64,000 nucleotides of DNA, from the NCBI GenBank assembly GCA_905147135.1, contig LR990054.1, positions 15,599,001 to 15,663,000 of the forward strand. The letters are read 5' to 3'. The notes below the pieces were generated by a model. It saw nothing but the letters and a program-made list of their open reading frames with translations. It searched no databases and was not told the origin of the DNA. Shown here in pieces: positions 11,983-22,974 of this stretch; the first letter of the stretch is position 1, and every line of letters starts with the position of its first letter. This DNA comes from Blastobasis lacticolella. Lineage: Eukaryota > Arthropoda > Insecta > Lepidoptera > Blastobasidae. The translations under genes were made by a program, and so were the position numbers.

Positions 11983-12780
11983 AAATGAAAATGAAAATGA
12001 AAAAGTATTTATTGAATTAGGATTACGTTAATTAATCTCTTTTCAAAAGTCAAAAATCTAACGGAAAACAAAGGGAAGTTAAGCGAGCTCATCCAGGTAG
12101 GGGGCGACGCATGCAGACCGATCAGCGCGTACGAGGGCTTACTCCGGCGAGACACCGGGCACCGATACGCGCCACGCACATAACCGCCTAGGCGAATCAT
12201 GTGCAGCGCGCGCCCGGCCCCAGCCAGCCCGCCGGCGCTCACACCCGCACGCACCAGCCGGCCTACCCGCGTCGCCCCCTGAGCTCGGAACAAATAAGTA
12301 AAAAGAATGTCGTCTGTCTGTCAGTATGCCGCTTCAGTTAGGAAAATGACCATCTGTGGGAAAAAGAAACGGCAAGAAACCCACAGGTACATTTAAATAT
12401 GATTACATTGCATTGATACATTTGTCAATTTAATTTGAGTGAGCCTGTTTTGATTGGAATATGATGTGAACCTCTACAAATCGGTCAAGATAACTAAAAA
12501 TAAAAATAAATTCAAAAACAAAAAATGGCACAGCAAAAGCAGGCCAGTCCACCAAGGCAGCACCCGTTCACGAGCATGACGCAGGGCCCAGCCATCGTCC
12601 AATTCAACCATATTTGAGGGAAGAGAACGACCCGACCCCCATGCCACCACCAGGCAGACTTTTAAGTGAGCATGCGCTGCCAATGCCGTACACATTAAAA
12701 AAAGATTTGTTATTCAATGACTATTACACATCAAATCATCCTCACCCAATTAACAAAATTGTAAATTTATAAATAACTTC
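11983..12780 (-). repeat. 3' UTR and (TTTTCA)n tail of the CR1-like LINE
   Basis: Non-coding part between the ORF2 stop and the tail. A core near 12525-12640 recurs at 19485-19615 and in weaker form at 57385-57445. The stretch 12090-12290 is strongly GC-rich compared with its surroundings. Confidence 0.65.
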
Positions 12781-15680
12781 CTATTTCGAAGAGCTAGTAG
12801 TACACCATACATTTTTGTCATTGATATATTCATCAATTTTATAATAGGCTTTTTTCATTAAAGTTGTTTTCACCTTATCTTTAAATTGTAATTCAGGCAA
12901 ATTAATAATACATTCAGGAATATGATTATAAAATCTTATACAGTTACCCATGAAAGATGAATTTACTTTACTTAGTCTGAACAACGGTGTTACCAGTTTA
13001 TTTTTGTTTCTTAAATTGACATTATGAATATCAGTATTTTTAGCAAATTGGGTAATATGCTTTCTAACATACATAATATTATCAAATATATATTGACTTG
13101 AGAAAGTCAATACATCAATTTCTTTAAACAATTCTTTGAGCGAATCACGTCGACGTAATCCATATATTGCTCTTACAGCTCGCTTTTGTAGTTTGAAAAT
13201 GATGTCACTATCAGCACACTTGCCCCATAGTATGATGCCGTATGACATAATACTATGAAAATAACTATAATAAACTAATCTAGCTGTATTCACATCCGTT
13301 AGCCTCCTTATTCGCCACACGGCAAATGCAGCCGAACTTAACCTACTAGCCAATGATTCAATATGTGTGCCCCATTGAATTTTTGAATCTATATTAACGC
13401 CTAAGAAAGTAGTTTTCTCTACCAACTCAAGTTGCGTTTTATCTAATATAACATTACATTGATTACTTTGTACATTAGGGAGGCAAAAATGAACGCATTT
13501 AGTTTTTTTAGAGTTTAAGACTAAGTTATTAATCGTAAACCAATGAAGCACATTCTAAAGAACACAGTTTACTTCGTCTATATTATTATCTTTCCTATTA
13601 ATTTTAAATATCAGTGAAGTGTCGTCAGCAAACAAGACTATACCAGCAATATTCTGCACCATGTATGGAAGGTCATTTATATATACAAGAAAGAGAAACG
13701 GCCCCAATATAGATCCTTGTGGCACTCCAATGCTTACTTTCCCACCCGCAGATAACTCGCCATTTACATTTACTTTTTGAACTCTACCTTCTAAGTATGA
13801 TTTCATCATTTCAAGACTATCATGCGTAAAACCGTAATGTTTTAATTTTAGTAATAGTGTTGAATGATTTACACAATCAAATGCTTTAGACAAATCGCAA
13901 AAAACACCTACTGCATTATGATGTTCTTCCCAAGCGCCAAAAATTTGTTGAATGAGGCTAATACCAGCTTCGGTAGTATTGCGGCCTTTTGTGAAGCCAT
14001 ATTGTTGTTGATGAAATAATTTATTACTGTTAAAGTGCACAATCATTTGACTTAACATGATTTTTTCAAAGATTTTACTGAAAACGGGCAGGATGGATAC
14101 CGGTCTAAAATTATTCAAACTATTTTTACAACCTGATTTGAATAATGGCACCACTTTACTGATTTTCATGAGGTCGGGGAAAACACCTACTTCAACGCAA
14201 GCATTAAAAATGTAAGCTAAATACGGTGCTAAAATATCAACAACAGTACTTATAACTCTAACTGACATTCCCCAAATATCTTCCGTATTTTTCAACTTAA
14301 TGCTTTTAAAAGCTTTAATGATAGTTTTAGCGTCTACTTCGGAATAACAAAAGCCATTTTCACAGGCACCTATATTTTCTTTTAACAAGTTTTCTGCACT
14401 AATTGGGCACGAGTTTAGCAGCGAGGTAGTTTTAATCGGTATTTCGGTAAAAAATGTTTGGAACAACTCTGCCACTTCTTTATTTGCGGTACTAGTTCCG
14501 GTTTCTGTTTTGATTTCATAATGTGTATCACGAGGCTTTGTTTTCCCTGCCACCTTATTTATTACATTCCACACAGTCTTAGCCTTGTTTGAAGACGAAC
14601 TTATAATTTTCTTATAATGCTGTGATTTTGCAATTAGACAAACTTTCTTAAACGTTTTTGAATATTTTTTGACATATTCTACAAAATCTTTATCATGGCA
14701 ATAAGCTCGCTGACCGTATAGTTCAAACATTCTATCTCTGCTTTTGCGGATACCTAAAGTAGCCCAATCACTAAATTTAGATTTACAGTTACTTTTTATT
14801 CTTTTTTGCGTAAAAACACTTTGATAAACATTATTGACAGAATTGAACATATCAGAAAATAGAATGTTTGGGTCATGAGAATTAAGAGAAAGGCCGGCAA
14901 TGGTCTCCGATAAGGCTTGTTTGAAGTGTTCAATTCTCCTTTGAGTAATTGGTCTTGTAATTATTTCATTGATATTACATTGTTCCGTAAAGTCAAAAAC
15001 AACGAATTGTCCACTATGGTCAGATCTTGTAAAATTTATAATAGCCTTTTCGTTGACCTCGCAACAGCAGAATACATTGTCGATGCAAGTCGCTGATGAT
15101 TCTGTGCATCGTGTCGGCTCTAAAAATACATAATTAAGATTAAAACTACGAAATAAGCTTATTATTCTCTTACTAAACGTTGTTTTTTCTAGTAAATTAA
15201 CATTAAAGTCTCCGAAAGACAAACGATTACCTTTTTTTTACACGTACAAAGTCTTTCTAAAACTTGTTCCATAGTTTTTTCAAAAATCTCATAGTTTTCA
15301 TTGTATGGTGGCCTATACACACAAAGTATGATGCACTTTTCTAGCTCCACGCAGGATAACTCAATCTTATGTTCAACTGAGAGGCCAGAAACATCTTTCC
15401 GGTCTTTCGATTTAATATTTTGCCGTACTGCAATTAATGAACCACCACGGGAAATAGATTTTCGATTAAAACAACTAATTATATTATAGTTAAATAAATT
15501 AAATGACATGTCAGATTCCCTCAGCCAGTGCTCAGTTAAACATAAAACTTCTACAGGAGTTTTCTTTAAATATAATTCTATTTCATGTTCTTTGCCAGAA
15601 AAACCTTGTATATTTTGATGAATTAATCGTAAACAATTCTTGGGCTTTTCTTTTGTCTTAAAATCTAGTTTAAAGAGCAT
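12781..15680 (-). pseudogene. LINE ORF2 (AP endonuclease and reverse transcriptase), broken
   Basis: Read 15680 to 12781. The endonuclease part shows HQNIQG, LTEHW, YRPP, GDFN and SDH. The reverse transcriptase follows with NFRPVSILP, CDLSKAFDCVNH, GVPQGSILGP and the active-site FADD, and then a C-terminal thumb region. The frame changes at an 8-A run (plus-strand T8 at 15232-15239), just before GDFN. An in-frame TAG (13557-13555) sits between the reverse transcriptase and its C-terminal part. All catalytic motifs are otherwise preserved and the element has few lesions, so the insertion is fairly young; a sequencing indel in the homopolymer is an alternative for the first break. Confidence 0.85.
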
Positions 15681-16774
15681 CCTTTGTCCTTAGATGATAA
15701 CATGCAGGAGCCCTGGTCAATCCTACTTACGCTAATATTGTTATAACAATTAATATTATAAGCTAACAATGTAGTAATATACTTTTTGTCCTTTTGCTTG
15801 AGATACAATGTATCATTTGTACAAATAATATTGCCAACAAATTTGTTGATGTCAAAAAATGTAAATGCGTTACTATAACGAGTCAAATTATATAAACATG
15901 TATTCAGTCTATGAATACGTCTATTTAACTTAGGGTCATTATTTGTGTATGGGAAAGCACACAAAGTAATTTTATTACAATTATGGGACTGAATTTTTTG
16001 AAAACTCTCTACGATATCATTTCTAGTTATTCCCATGCTATTTCCGACCATTACTATAATATTGGTACGGTCTTCATTACATTGTTGACTAGCTACATTT
16101 ATTATCTCATTAAATGATCGGTTTGGCAAACAATGATTACAAACAGATGTATTGACATCATTACTTATTAATATGCCCATGCCTTTGCCAAGCGAATCGG
16201 AATATATTATGGTGCGTATTGAACTCTTTGCCGTGTCCGTAGTGCCCGCCAATCTCGTTGTCGCCACGACGGCCGGGGCGGCTGGGGTCTTGTGGGGCCT
16301 GACGACCGCGGGCTGGATGTGGGCCGCGGGGGCCGTAGAGCGCGTCGATCTCCTTGCTATAGTGGCATAGGAGGTGGCCGCAATAGCCGGTGCGTCTGTG
16401 GCCTTGAATGGCTCGTCGACCGCGGGCTGGATGTAGGCCGCGTGGGCTGTAGAGCGCGTCGTTCTCCTCGCAGCGGCGGCATAAGAGGTGGCCGCGAAGG
16501 CCGGGGCGGCTGAGGCTTTGGGGGGCCCGCCGACAGCAGGAACGATGTGGGCCGCGGTGGCAGAGGTGGTCGCGACGGCCGGGGCGGCCAACACCTTACA
16601 CCCGGCGCCCGCGGGCTCGACGTTCACCGCAGGAGCCGCGGTGCTCGCAGCGTGCGCCTCGGGGGCGACGACAATGTTTTGCGGCTGGGGCGCGGGGCGC
16701 TGAAGCTGCGAAGCGACACACTCACATTCCTCTTCTTTGGCAGGTTGATAAGCGATAAAAGTTCTCGCCGGCAT
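15665..16774 (-). CDS. LINE ORF1 with Ala-rich repeats and SGNH-esterase-like core
   Basis: Intact 369-aa reading frame starting MPARTFIAYQPAKEEE. Residues about 55-190 are Ala/Pro/Thr-rich and made of imperfect repeats of roughly 40-50 residues (units such as AATSYAAAARRTTRST and AATSYATIARRSTRST). The rest resembles the SGNH-hydrolase fold: block I is seen as IIYSDSLGKGMG, and a Gly/Asn block as VMVGNSMG. The catalytic Asp-x-x-His block near the C-terminus is not evident. Esterase-type ORF1 proteins are known from CR1/L2-group LINEs, where they are thought to bind RNA or lipid and help form the RNP. The frame has no stops although ORF2 is broken. Confidence 0.7.
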   Translation of the reverse strand: MPARTFIAYQPAKEEECECVASQLQRPAPQPQNIVVAPEAHAASTAAPAVNVEPAGAGCKVLAAPAVATTSATAAHIVPAVGGPPKASAAPAFAATSYAAAARRTTRSTAHAAYIQPAVDEPFKATDAPAIAATSYATIARRSTRSTAPAAHIQPAVVRPHKTPAAPAVVATTRLAGTTDTAKSSIRTIIYSDSLGKGMGILISNDVNTSVCNHCLPNRSFNEIINVASQQCNEDRTNIIVMVGNSMGITRNDIVESFQKIQSHNCNKITLCAFPYTNNDPKLNRRIHRLNTCLYNLTRYSNAFTFFDINKFVGNIICTNDTLYLKQKDKKYITTLLAYNINCYNNISVSRIDQGSCMLSSKDKGCSLN

Positions 16775-16889
16775 GTTATAGCAAAAAAATTGAAATGTTT
16801 GCTACCATTTCTTTTGCTATATTAGTAATATAATTCTAGCCGTTCTCAGCGACTTTCACCTGTGTGCAGTACGGATCTCTGTATACAAT

Positions 16890-16965
16890 CAATTTTCCCG
16901 TGGGAACTAATTTTTTCCTCAGAATAAAAGTAGCCTATGTTACTCAGTGATAATGTAGAATTCCA
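16890..16965 (+). repeat. Dispersed lepidopteran repeat fragment
   Basis: TTCCCGTGGGAACTAATTTT followed by AAAGTAGCCTATGTTACTC, a widespread short motif of non-autonomous elements. It adjoins the presumed 5' side of the LINE. Confidence 0.4.
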
Positions 16966-17429
16966 TAACGCAGTTAAACAACTATTATTACAACGTACCT
17001 CGATTTTAATTTACACAATACAGTCAACGGCCACCTTGTAGTCTCACAAGCTAGGTTCCAGTCCCAAAACTATGGTACAATCCATTCAGTTGCTTCCACT
17101 ACCTCGGGTTTCGGTCTCGAAAACCAAAGCGACGTCGCCTCTCTAATCACTTGACACTGATCACGAACCGTGATGCTCCTTGGCTGCATCCGACTCGCTC
17201 GTTACATACGTAGGCCATTGGCTGTGACCAGAGTAATCATTATCCAATATTGTTGGTAATGAAATGAGGTTTTCAGGTTAAGTTATTGTTGTATCTATTA
17301 AATTAGTTTAGAGCATGTTGATGGTTTGGGGTGATCTTCCTCTCAATGTCATTTTGGCACTACAACTTGGGGTTGGAAAAATCGTTTCTTATGTCCTCAT
17401 CCACCTTACCTTAGGAGAACTTTTTAATA

Positions 17430-17645
17430 CCGAATGGTTAAGGTATCCGACTCATAGGCGAGCGGGACCGGGTTCGAATCCTAGTGCTAGATGTAAATCC
17501 ACAGGAGCAGACAGACTCATACGCCTTTTGCTTTATCCAAATTTAAAATTACATCGATCGAGAGTACCCACGCTTACCCTTTTAGGAGTCTACCCAACAC
17601 ATGTATAATAGGACCTAGATAAGTCCGTATTGACTAGTTTAACTA
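17430..17645 (+). repeat. tRNA-like SINE relic, distinct family
   Basis: A head with GGTTAAGGTATCCGACTC and B box GGGTTCGAATCC (17470-17482) is followed by a body unlike families A and E. A short piece near its end (GATAAGTCCGTATTGACT) recurs at about 6800-6825 in OBP gene 1 intron 3. Confidence 0.5.
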
Positions 17646-17929
17646 AATTATTAATAAAGCTGAAAATTATCTCTCTCACTTCCTTTTTAATTGTTTTGCC
17701 CATTATTTAATAATATTTATCACAACTCACGATAAAACAACTGAAATCAAATTATTTGTTATGACTTTTATGAATGACGTTCTATTACTTTTAAAAATCT
17801 TGTCAACAAAAAGTAGAGACTCTACTCTCTACTCCACAACACAATATAGCCATATTAAAAAAAAAATGTATGTTCTTTCAATGTACATAATAGATACCTG
17901 CATGGGTACAAAGGGCAGTATGTCAACCT

Positions 17930-18170
17930 ACTCACCACCAGTATAAAATGAGGCCATAGTTTAGGCCATATTCCTAACTATGTGGATGAATGCGCATACA
18001 AACCGGAGACGGTCCAAGTCTAAACAGGGTGGGTTGGGATGCGGTCTTCTGTATTTTTCCGCCTTACCTAATTGATAAGTATTTGTGAGTCCTTTTTTTT
18101 CTTCTGTATGTTTTAAGTTATTCTGGAATTCGTATGAATAAATGCTTTCTATTCTATTCTATTCCATTAA
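17930..18170 (+). repeat. LINE 3' UTR with (TTCTA)n tail
   Basis: Ends GAATAAATGCTTTCTATTC followed by TTCTA units to about 18168; the upstream sequence is typical of truncated LINE ends. Confidence 0.5.
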
Positions 18171-18959
18171 TCTATAATGTTCTAGCCCATGAATGTTTTT
18201 GACTACTACCATGGTCGACTTAACATTGAAGGTGTGGAAATTAATTTGCTACAGTAATTATCAAAGACAAATTATTTTACAGCCGTTGGTTTTAACGGAA
18301 TAGCTTTTGTTTTGTTAATGATATCTTAATCAGGTATGTAATTAGTTGCTTATTCACTACGGATGCAAGGCAGGCGTAGTCGATACTATTATGGGATCAA
18401 TGTCAGTGTAGTTTTCTGTAGATTGCGATTTCTTTTTAACCTCCGACGAAAAATTTGGGTGTAATAAGTTGGTCGTGTGTATCTGTGTATCTCTTGCTTT
18501 GTGTATTTGTCTGTGGCCTCGTAGCTTTCGGACGGATGGACCGATTTTGATGCGGTTTTATCTATTTGGAAGCCTGTTAAATCGTAATAGTTCTTAGCTT
18601 TGTCTCATTAAAATCGGTTAAGTAGTTAAGAAAATATTTGAGTATTTGTCAACTTAGTCGGCGGTTATCCGACTTTTTCTGTCAGGTTATTAAATAGGTA
18701 CTTGTTGTTTTAGTGTAGTTGTAGGCAACCATAATGAAACCTACCTACCTACCTTTGAATGGCAACCGTGTCCTCAATCGTTGAGTCATACGGGTAATTT
18801 TCAATACCAAGGTTCTATGTGTCTATTTGCAATAACATTGAGCAAAAATATAATTATTATAGTTGTCCAACGCCAACATCATTATTATTACGGATAGAAG
18901 AGGAAATTGTTAGTCATTTTGTAGCATTTATACTTAGCACAATTCTTTCTGGGAGCGTT

Positions 18960-19450
18960 GGTGTTTAGCGGGTCCGACTCGTTAGCGAGAGGTACCGAGT
19001 TCGATTCCCAATACCGCCGAGTCGATAGCAATGACGTTTTCTGACTTACGTAGTTACATTACTTGACTCGATCGAGTGCGTAACGAGTACATCCGTGCCA
19101 GCCTTGGCGTGAGGGATATCGCAGATAAGATCGAGGAGGCTCGTCTGCGCTGGTTTGGTCACGTGTTGCTTAAGCCCCAAGTTGACTCAGGGATATGTGG
19201 AAAATAGGTGCCTGTACCGGTATCAGGAAAGAGGCACCGTCTCGAGAAGCGATGTATTGACATAGCTGAATCGAAGCCAATGGCTTATGGCGAGAGGATG
19301 CCGAAGACCGGGCGAAGTGGAAAAAAATGAGTAGGAAAGCAGACCCTGGGATGAGCGCTAAGACGATTATGATGATTACTTGAATACTAACCGATGCTCT
19401 TACGGTGAGGGAAAACATCGTGAAGAACACTGAACATTTGGGTGGCTGAA
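18960..19450 (+). repeat. tRNA-derived SINE (family A) interrupted by an RTE fragment
   Basis: The tRNA-like head with the B-box-like GAGTTCGATTCCC is at about 18975-19016 and the SINE body resumes after 19375 (CCGATGCTCTTACGGTGAGG). The break is filled by an unrelated LINE end. Without the insert the two halves align with the intact copies at 34738 and 40678. Confidence 0.75.
19067..19374 (+). mobile_element. RTE-type LINE 3' end nested in a SINE
   Basis: A 308-bp insert flanked by ATTACTTGA at 19058-19066 and 19375-19383. Its translation retains the conserved tail of an RTE-like reverse transcriptase ([20 protein letters not shown], then RLRWFGHV), and it ends in a GATTATGATGATT tail. Strongly 5'-truncated and not functional. 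Confidence 0.8.
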
Positions 19451-19484
19451 CGTGTAACCACAATATTCATATCTTCGCGGTCTG

Positions 19485-19865
19485 TCTGGCGGTGGCGTGG
19501 GGGCCGGGTCGCTCTTTTCCCTCAAATATGGTTGAATTGTACGATGGCTGGGCCCTGCGTTATACTCGTGAACGGGTGCTGCCTTGGTGGACTGGCTTAC
19601 TCTTGCTGTAGTTATAGGTGGTTTTTCTTAATTATACTAGACATACCTATATAATATAATATAGCGTTCCGGCTCTGCCTGGCATTGTCGAGCACGGTTC
19701 GGTCGTGGTTGGCGAGGATTACGTTTATCTGCGGCCATAGGGCGGTCAGCGTGTCACTGTGTGTTTCCTTCCTACTTTCTTACCCCCCTCCTTTTTGACG
19801 ATTGAAAGAGATATTTAATGTCCTAATCAATAAAGAAATTTTGAATTTTTTTGAATTTCGCACTT
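19485..19865 (+). repeat. Truncated CR1-like LINE 3' UTR
   Basis: Shares CCTCAAATATGGTTGAATTG and CGTGAACGGGTGCTGCCTTG with the 3' UTR of the LINE at 11983-16830, then diverges and ends CAATAAAGAAATTTTGAATT. Confidence 0.6.
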
Positions 19866-20158
19866 GGTCGCACTATACACGCGTTTTCTAGTATTCCCCA
19901 TTCTTCTTCTTCTTATGAAGTCTTATACTTTGTTCGCCCAATATTCGGCGACGCATTCGGCATTTGGACTGGAGTCGAACAAGTCCTTCTCCTCATTCCC
20001 TATTATAAATGCATCTGTTGAAGGGAGAAGCATATTAACGTTCCGGAGGAAGTCTCTTAAATTATAGTGAAAACTGCATCAAAATCCGTTTCGTGGTTTA
20101 GGTATTAGGATAAATTAGGATTCTACTCACACATACCTGAATATATTTTAGTTATAAC

Positions 20159-20360
20159 TTATTTTATGTAATACGTAGGACAAGCGGGCCCGCGGCTAGA
20201 TGGAAAGTGGTCGTCACCGCCTATGGACATCAGAAACACCAGGGGCGCTACCAATGCGTTGCCCGCCTCTAAGAAGACCTCTTTTATAGCTCTTGAACGA
20301 TCCCATATCATAGTACAAAGGAAACACTGTGGCTGGTAACTCATTCCACATCCGAATCGT
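20159..20360 (-). repeat. LINE 3' end (family C)
   Basis: Plus strand GGCCCGCGGCTAGATGGAAAG through GGCTGGTAACTCATTCCACA, the complement of the family's WNELPA coding end. Confidence 0.6.
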
Positions 20361-20391
20361 ATTAGCGAGAAACGTTAATAATAAAATAATT

Positions 20392-20590
20392 AATAATCGT
20401 GGACAAATTCACACAGAGCGCTATCTGGCCCCAAACTAAGCAAAGCTTGTACTATGGGTACTAGTTAACTGAAATACTATTTTAAATACATACTTATTAT
20501 ACATAAAACACCCAGACCCGTAACAGAAAGAACCCGGGACCTATTGCGTGGCTGACTGGCATGTTGACCATTGAACCACTTAGGTCTTTC
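20392..20590 (-). repeat. SINE family E copy
   Basis: Same order as the copy at 45445: GTGGACAAATTCACACAG, then CAAGCTTGTACTATGGGTAC, then CACCCAGACC, and a degraded tRNA-like head near 20540-20585. Confidence 0.65.
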
Positions 20591-21059
20591 TTTCGAATCA
20601 TCGCGTGGACACCGCTAGTACCTAATAGTACGGTCTACGTAATGGGGTTGGGTTACGTGGTGGTGCGATGGCGAAATTGTGCTGTAGGCACCAGATCAAA
20701 AGCCGTAGAACACACACAGGGAGCCAAAGCCCCTTTCGTCAGACGGTTCTAACTTGCCTGTCAGTATGGAGTCGTCGACAATCCGTAACTGGCCTATAAT
20801 TATAGAACACTGGCCTATAATAACAGTGGAAATGCAAAATGTAATTTGCGTTTTAGTATCAATTGCGAGTAATGTTTTTCTTATCACAATTACGATGCTG
20901 TAGTATGTGGATATCCGCTATTCATAGTAAATTTTAATTTAAAAAGCTACGTTATTTCCCACCAAATTCATTTTAATTTTTAGTAGTAGCTACATTACTT
21001 ACTACAATGTGAAAAAGTCTAACCCATGGTAGTGATTCAGTGAGACGGTTGACACCCTA

Positions 21060-21150
21060 TGACAGTACATCTTGGTGTTGCTAATGTCTATAGGCAGTGG
21101 TGACCACTTTCCATCAGGTGGCCCGCTTGCCTGTTTGCCTGTTTGCCTAA
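21060..21150 (+). repeat. LINE 3' tail piece (family C)
   Basis: GGTGTTGCTAATGTCTATAG, then CATCAGGTGGCCCGCTTGCC and a short CCTGTTTG repeat. Confidence 0.55.
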
Positions 21151-21799
21151 AAATTGTTATTGCATTATTATTGCGGTATCAACAATGAGTAGCCTAATGC
21201 AAATGTTTACTAAGAATGTGAAGTTAAATAGTTTTTTTGGAATTTGACACAGGTATTATACAAATTCAATATAAGTGTTTATTAATTCGTTCTATCGGTG
21301 ACCAAGAGGGTTGGCGCATTCCTCGCCCAACGTATTGGGTTTTTCCATTCTCGGGGGAATGCAGCCAGCCCCATGGGCACTCGTCTCAGTGGCAAGCGAT
21401 ATAGGGGATATTTGTAGATTGAGCTATTAGATTAAGGCTTTAGGTTTCATTTAGGTTTCTTTGTTATACTTAAATTGCATGAATTTTGTTCTCTAAATGG
21501 ATTATAATGTAAAATGCAAGTGTAAAACCATTATTGTTAGAACGTTACGCATTGTGTCCAAAACGAATTCGTAAAAATACATACCTGCACTTAGATAGTC
21601 AAGTCTATGTTGGCTAATAACACTTCACCTGAACATCTACGAAAACTACTAGTTTCTATGCCACGCGACAACACTTAACGGAAATAAAGTAACTGGAACA
21701 GGTCGGGTTATCCTAAAATGGCTACTTCGGCGCCCTCCCGAAAGACGACCTCCCGTCCGCATCCAACTGGTACCTGTGAATAGGTCCGCATAGGACCCG

Positions 21800-22000
21800 C
21801 AAATTTCTTGTTTCTTATTTTCCCAATACTAAGACTTGTATTAGAAAAATAAGAGCTACAAGAGCCTTGTCTAAAAAAAGCCTAGCCTTGAAGGATTCCA
21901 GATTGTACTGTTCGGGGAACACATTGGCAGGCAAGGCATTCCTTAGGTGCACCATCTGAAGCCGTAGCCTTCGACAAGATGAAAATATACCTAATTTTAA
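21800..22000 (-). repeat. LINE C-terminal fragment
   Basis: The minus frame includes HLRNALPANVFPEQYN and LESFKARLF, the conserved C-terminal LINE pattern. Confidence 0.55.
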
Positions 22001-22974
22001 AACACAATTGACCGCAACCGCTGTAACTAGGTAAATATTTGGAATATGCAAAGTCTTAATGTAAATTCGCTAATGAGGCAGGCAACATCGCATGTAGTAT
22101 CAGCAATTGCATGTCTCTCATACGTTTAACACAATAGTAGTTAAGTTAATGCAATGAACACGGCTAATTAATGGAGGTATTGATTGCAAACAATGTGAAG
22201 AGATTTTGTGCCAAAATGTCTGCTCCACGAATTTCCTTTGAATGGGGCAAAGAGTATGCAGTGTTGTTACATTTATCGTGCCTACAGTGTGGACAGCTCT
22301 GAGAGACATTACTACCTTGTTCCATGGAGATAACCATGTTAAAATAAATGGTTATCTGTAAAGTTTTTTATTCATCTAGCATAACCAGTTGTCTCCAAGG
22401 ATTTTTAGGTACTTCGCTGGCTCAGCAAAACTACACAAAGATTCGCCGTAGATTCCTATCTCACATATTTACTTATTTATTTTCGAGAAATAATTTAGTT
22501 ACCTACTTACACAAGTATCGTATATGTATATACACGGAGCTTCAACTAGGAGACGTCCCATGTACTCCGTATAATTGCTTTTTTGTAAATAACCGATAAT
22601 CTTGTTGTACTTTGACGGATTCAAGCCATTAACTGGGTTAAAAATGCGTAATTATAGTATCTACTAAATTACATTTATCAATAGATAACAGAAAATATCC
22701 CTGACACATAGGAACATAGATATTGTTCAATATTCGCTCAAGGAAACAGTAAAAAAAACACGGTAAATCACACTTAAATCACCTCTCTCCTCACGTCTAA
22801 AATTACAAAGAACAAACCCTAGGCAAATATAGGTAAATCAAATCCGATCTGCCGTTACCAGCTCTTTGGCAAGTACCTTGGTTGCTTCCCGTGGCTCAGC
22901 GGCCGCTGCGGCGCACGCGCAGATAAAAAGCCTTGCAGATACGTCACAGCATCACTCCCCTGGCACTAGTGACC

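Larger units (their letters stand above)
11983..16830 (-). mobile_element. Near full-length CR1/Jockey-like non-LTR retrotransposon
   Basis: On the minus strand this reads ORF1 (16774-15665), ORF2 (15680-12781, broken), a roughly 800-bp 3' UTR (12780-11983) and a terminal simple repeat: AATAAATAC followed by four TTTTCA-type units at about 12007-11983. ORF1 and ORF2 overlap by 16 bp. There is no RNase H segment after the reverse transcriptase, which fits the CR1/Jockey groups. The 3' tail is clear but the 5' limit is a guess, and I found no confident target duplication. The GC-rich island at 16240-16700 is the Ala-rich coding part of ORF1. Confidence 0.85.

Noticed and set aside
16152..16825. 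Gly/Arg/Ala-rich plus-strand frames
   Set aside because: Antisense to the GC-rich Ala repeats of the LINE ORF1; no motif of their own.
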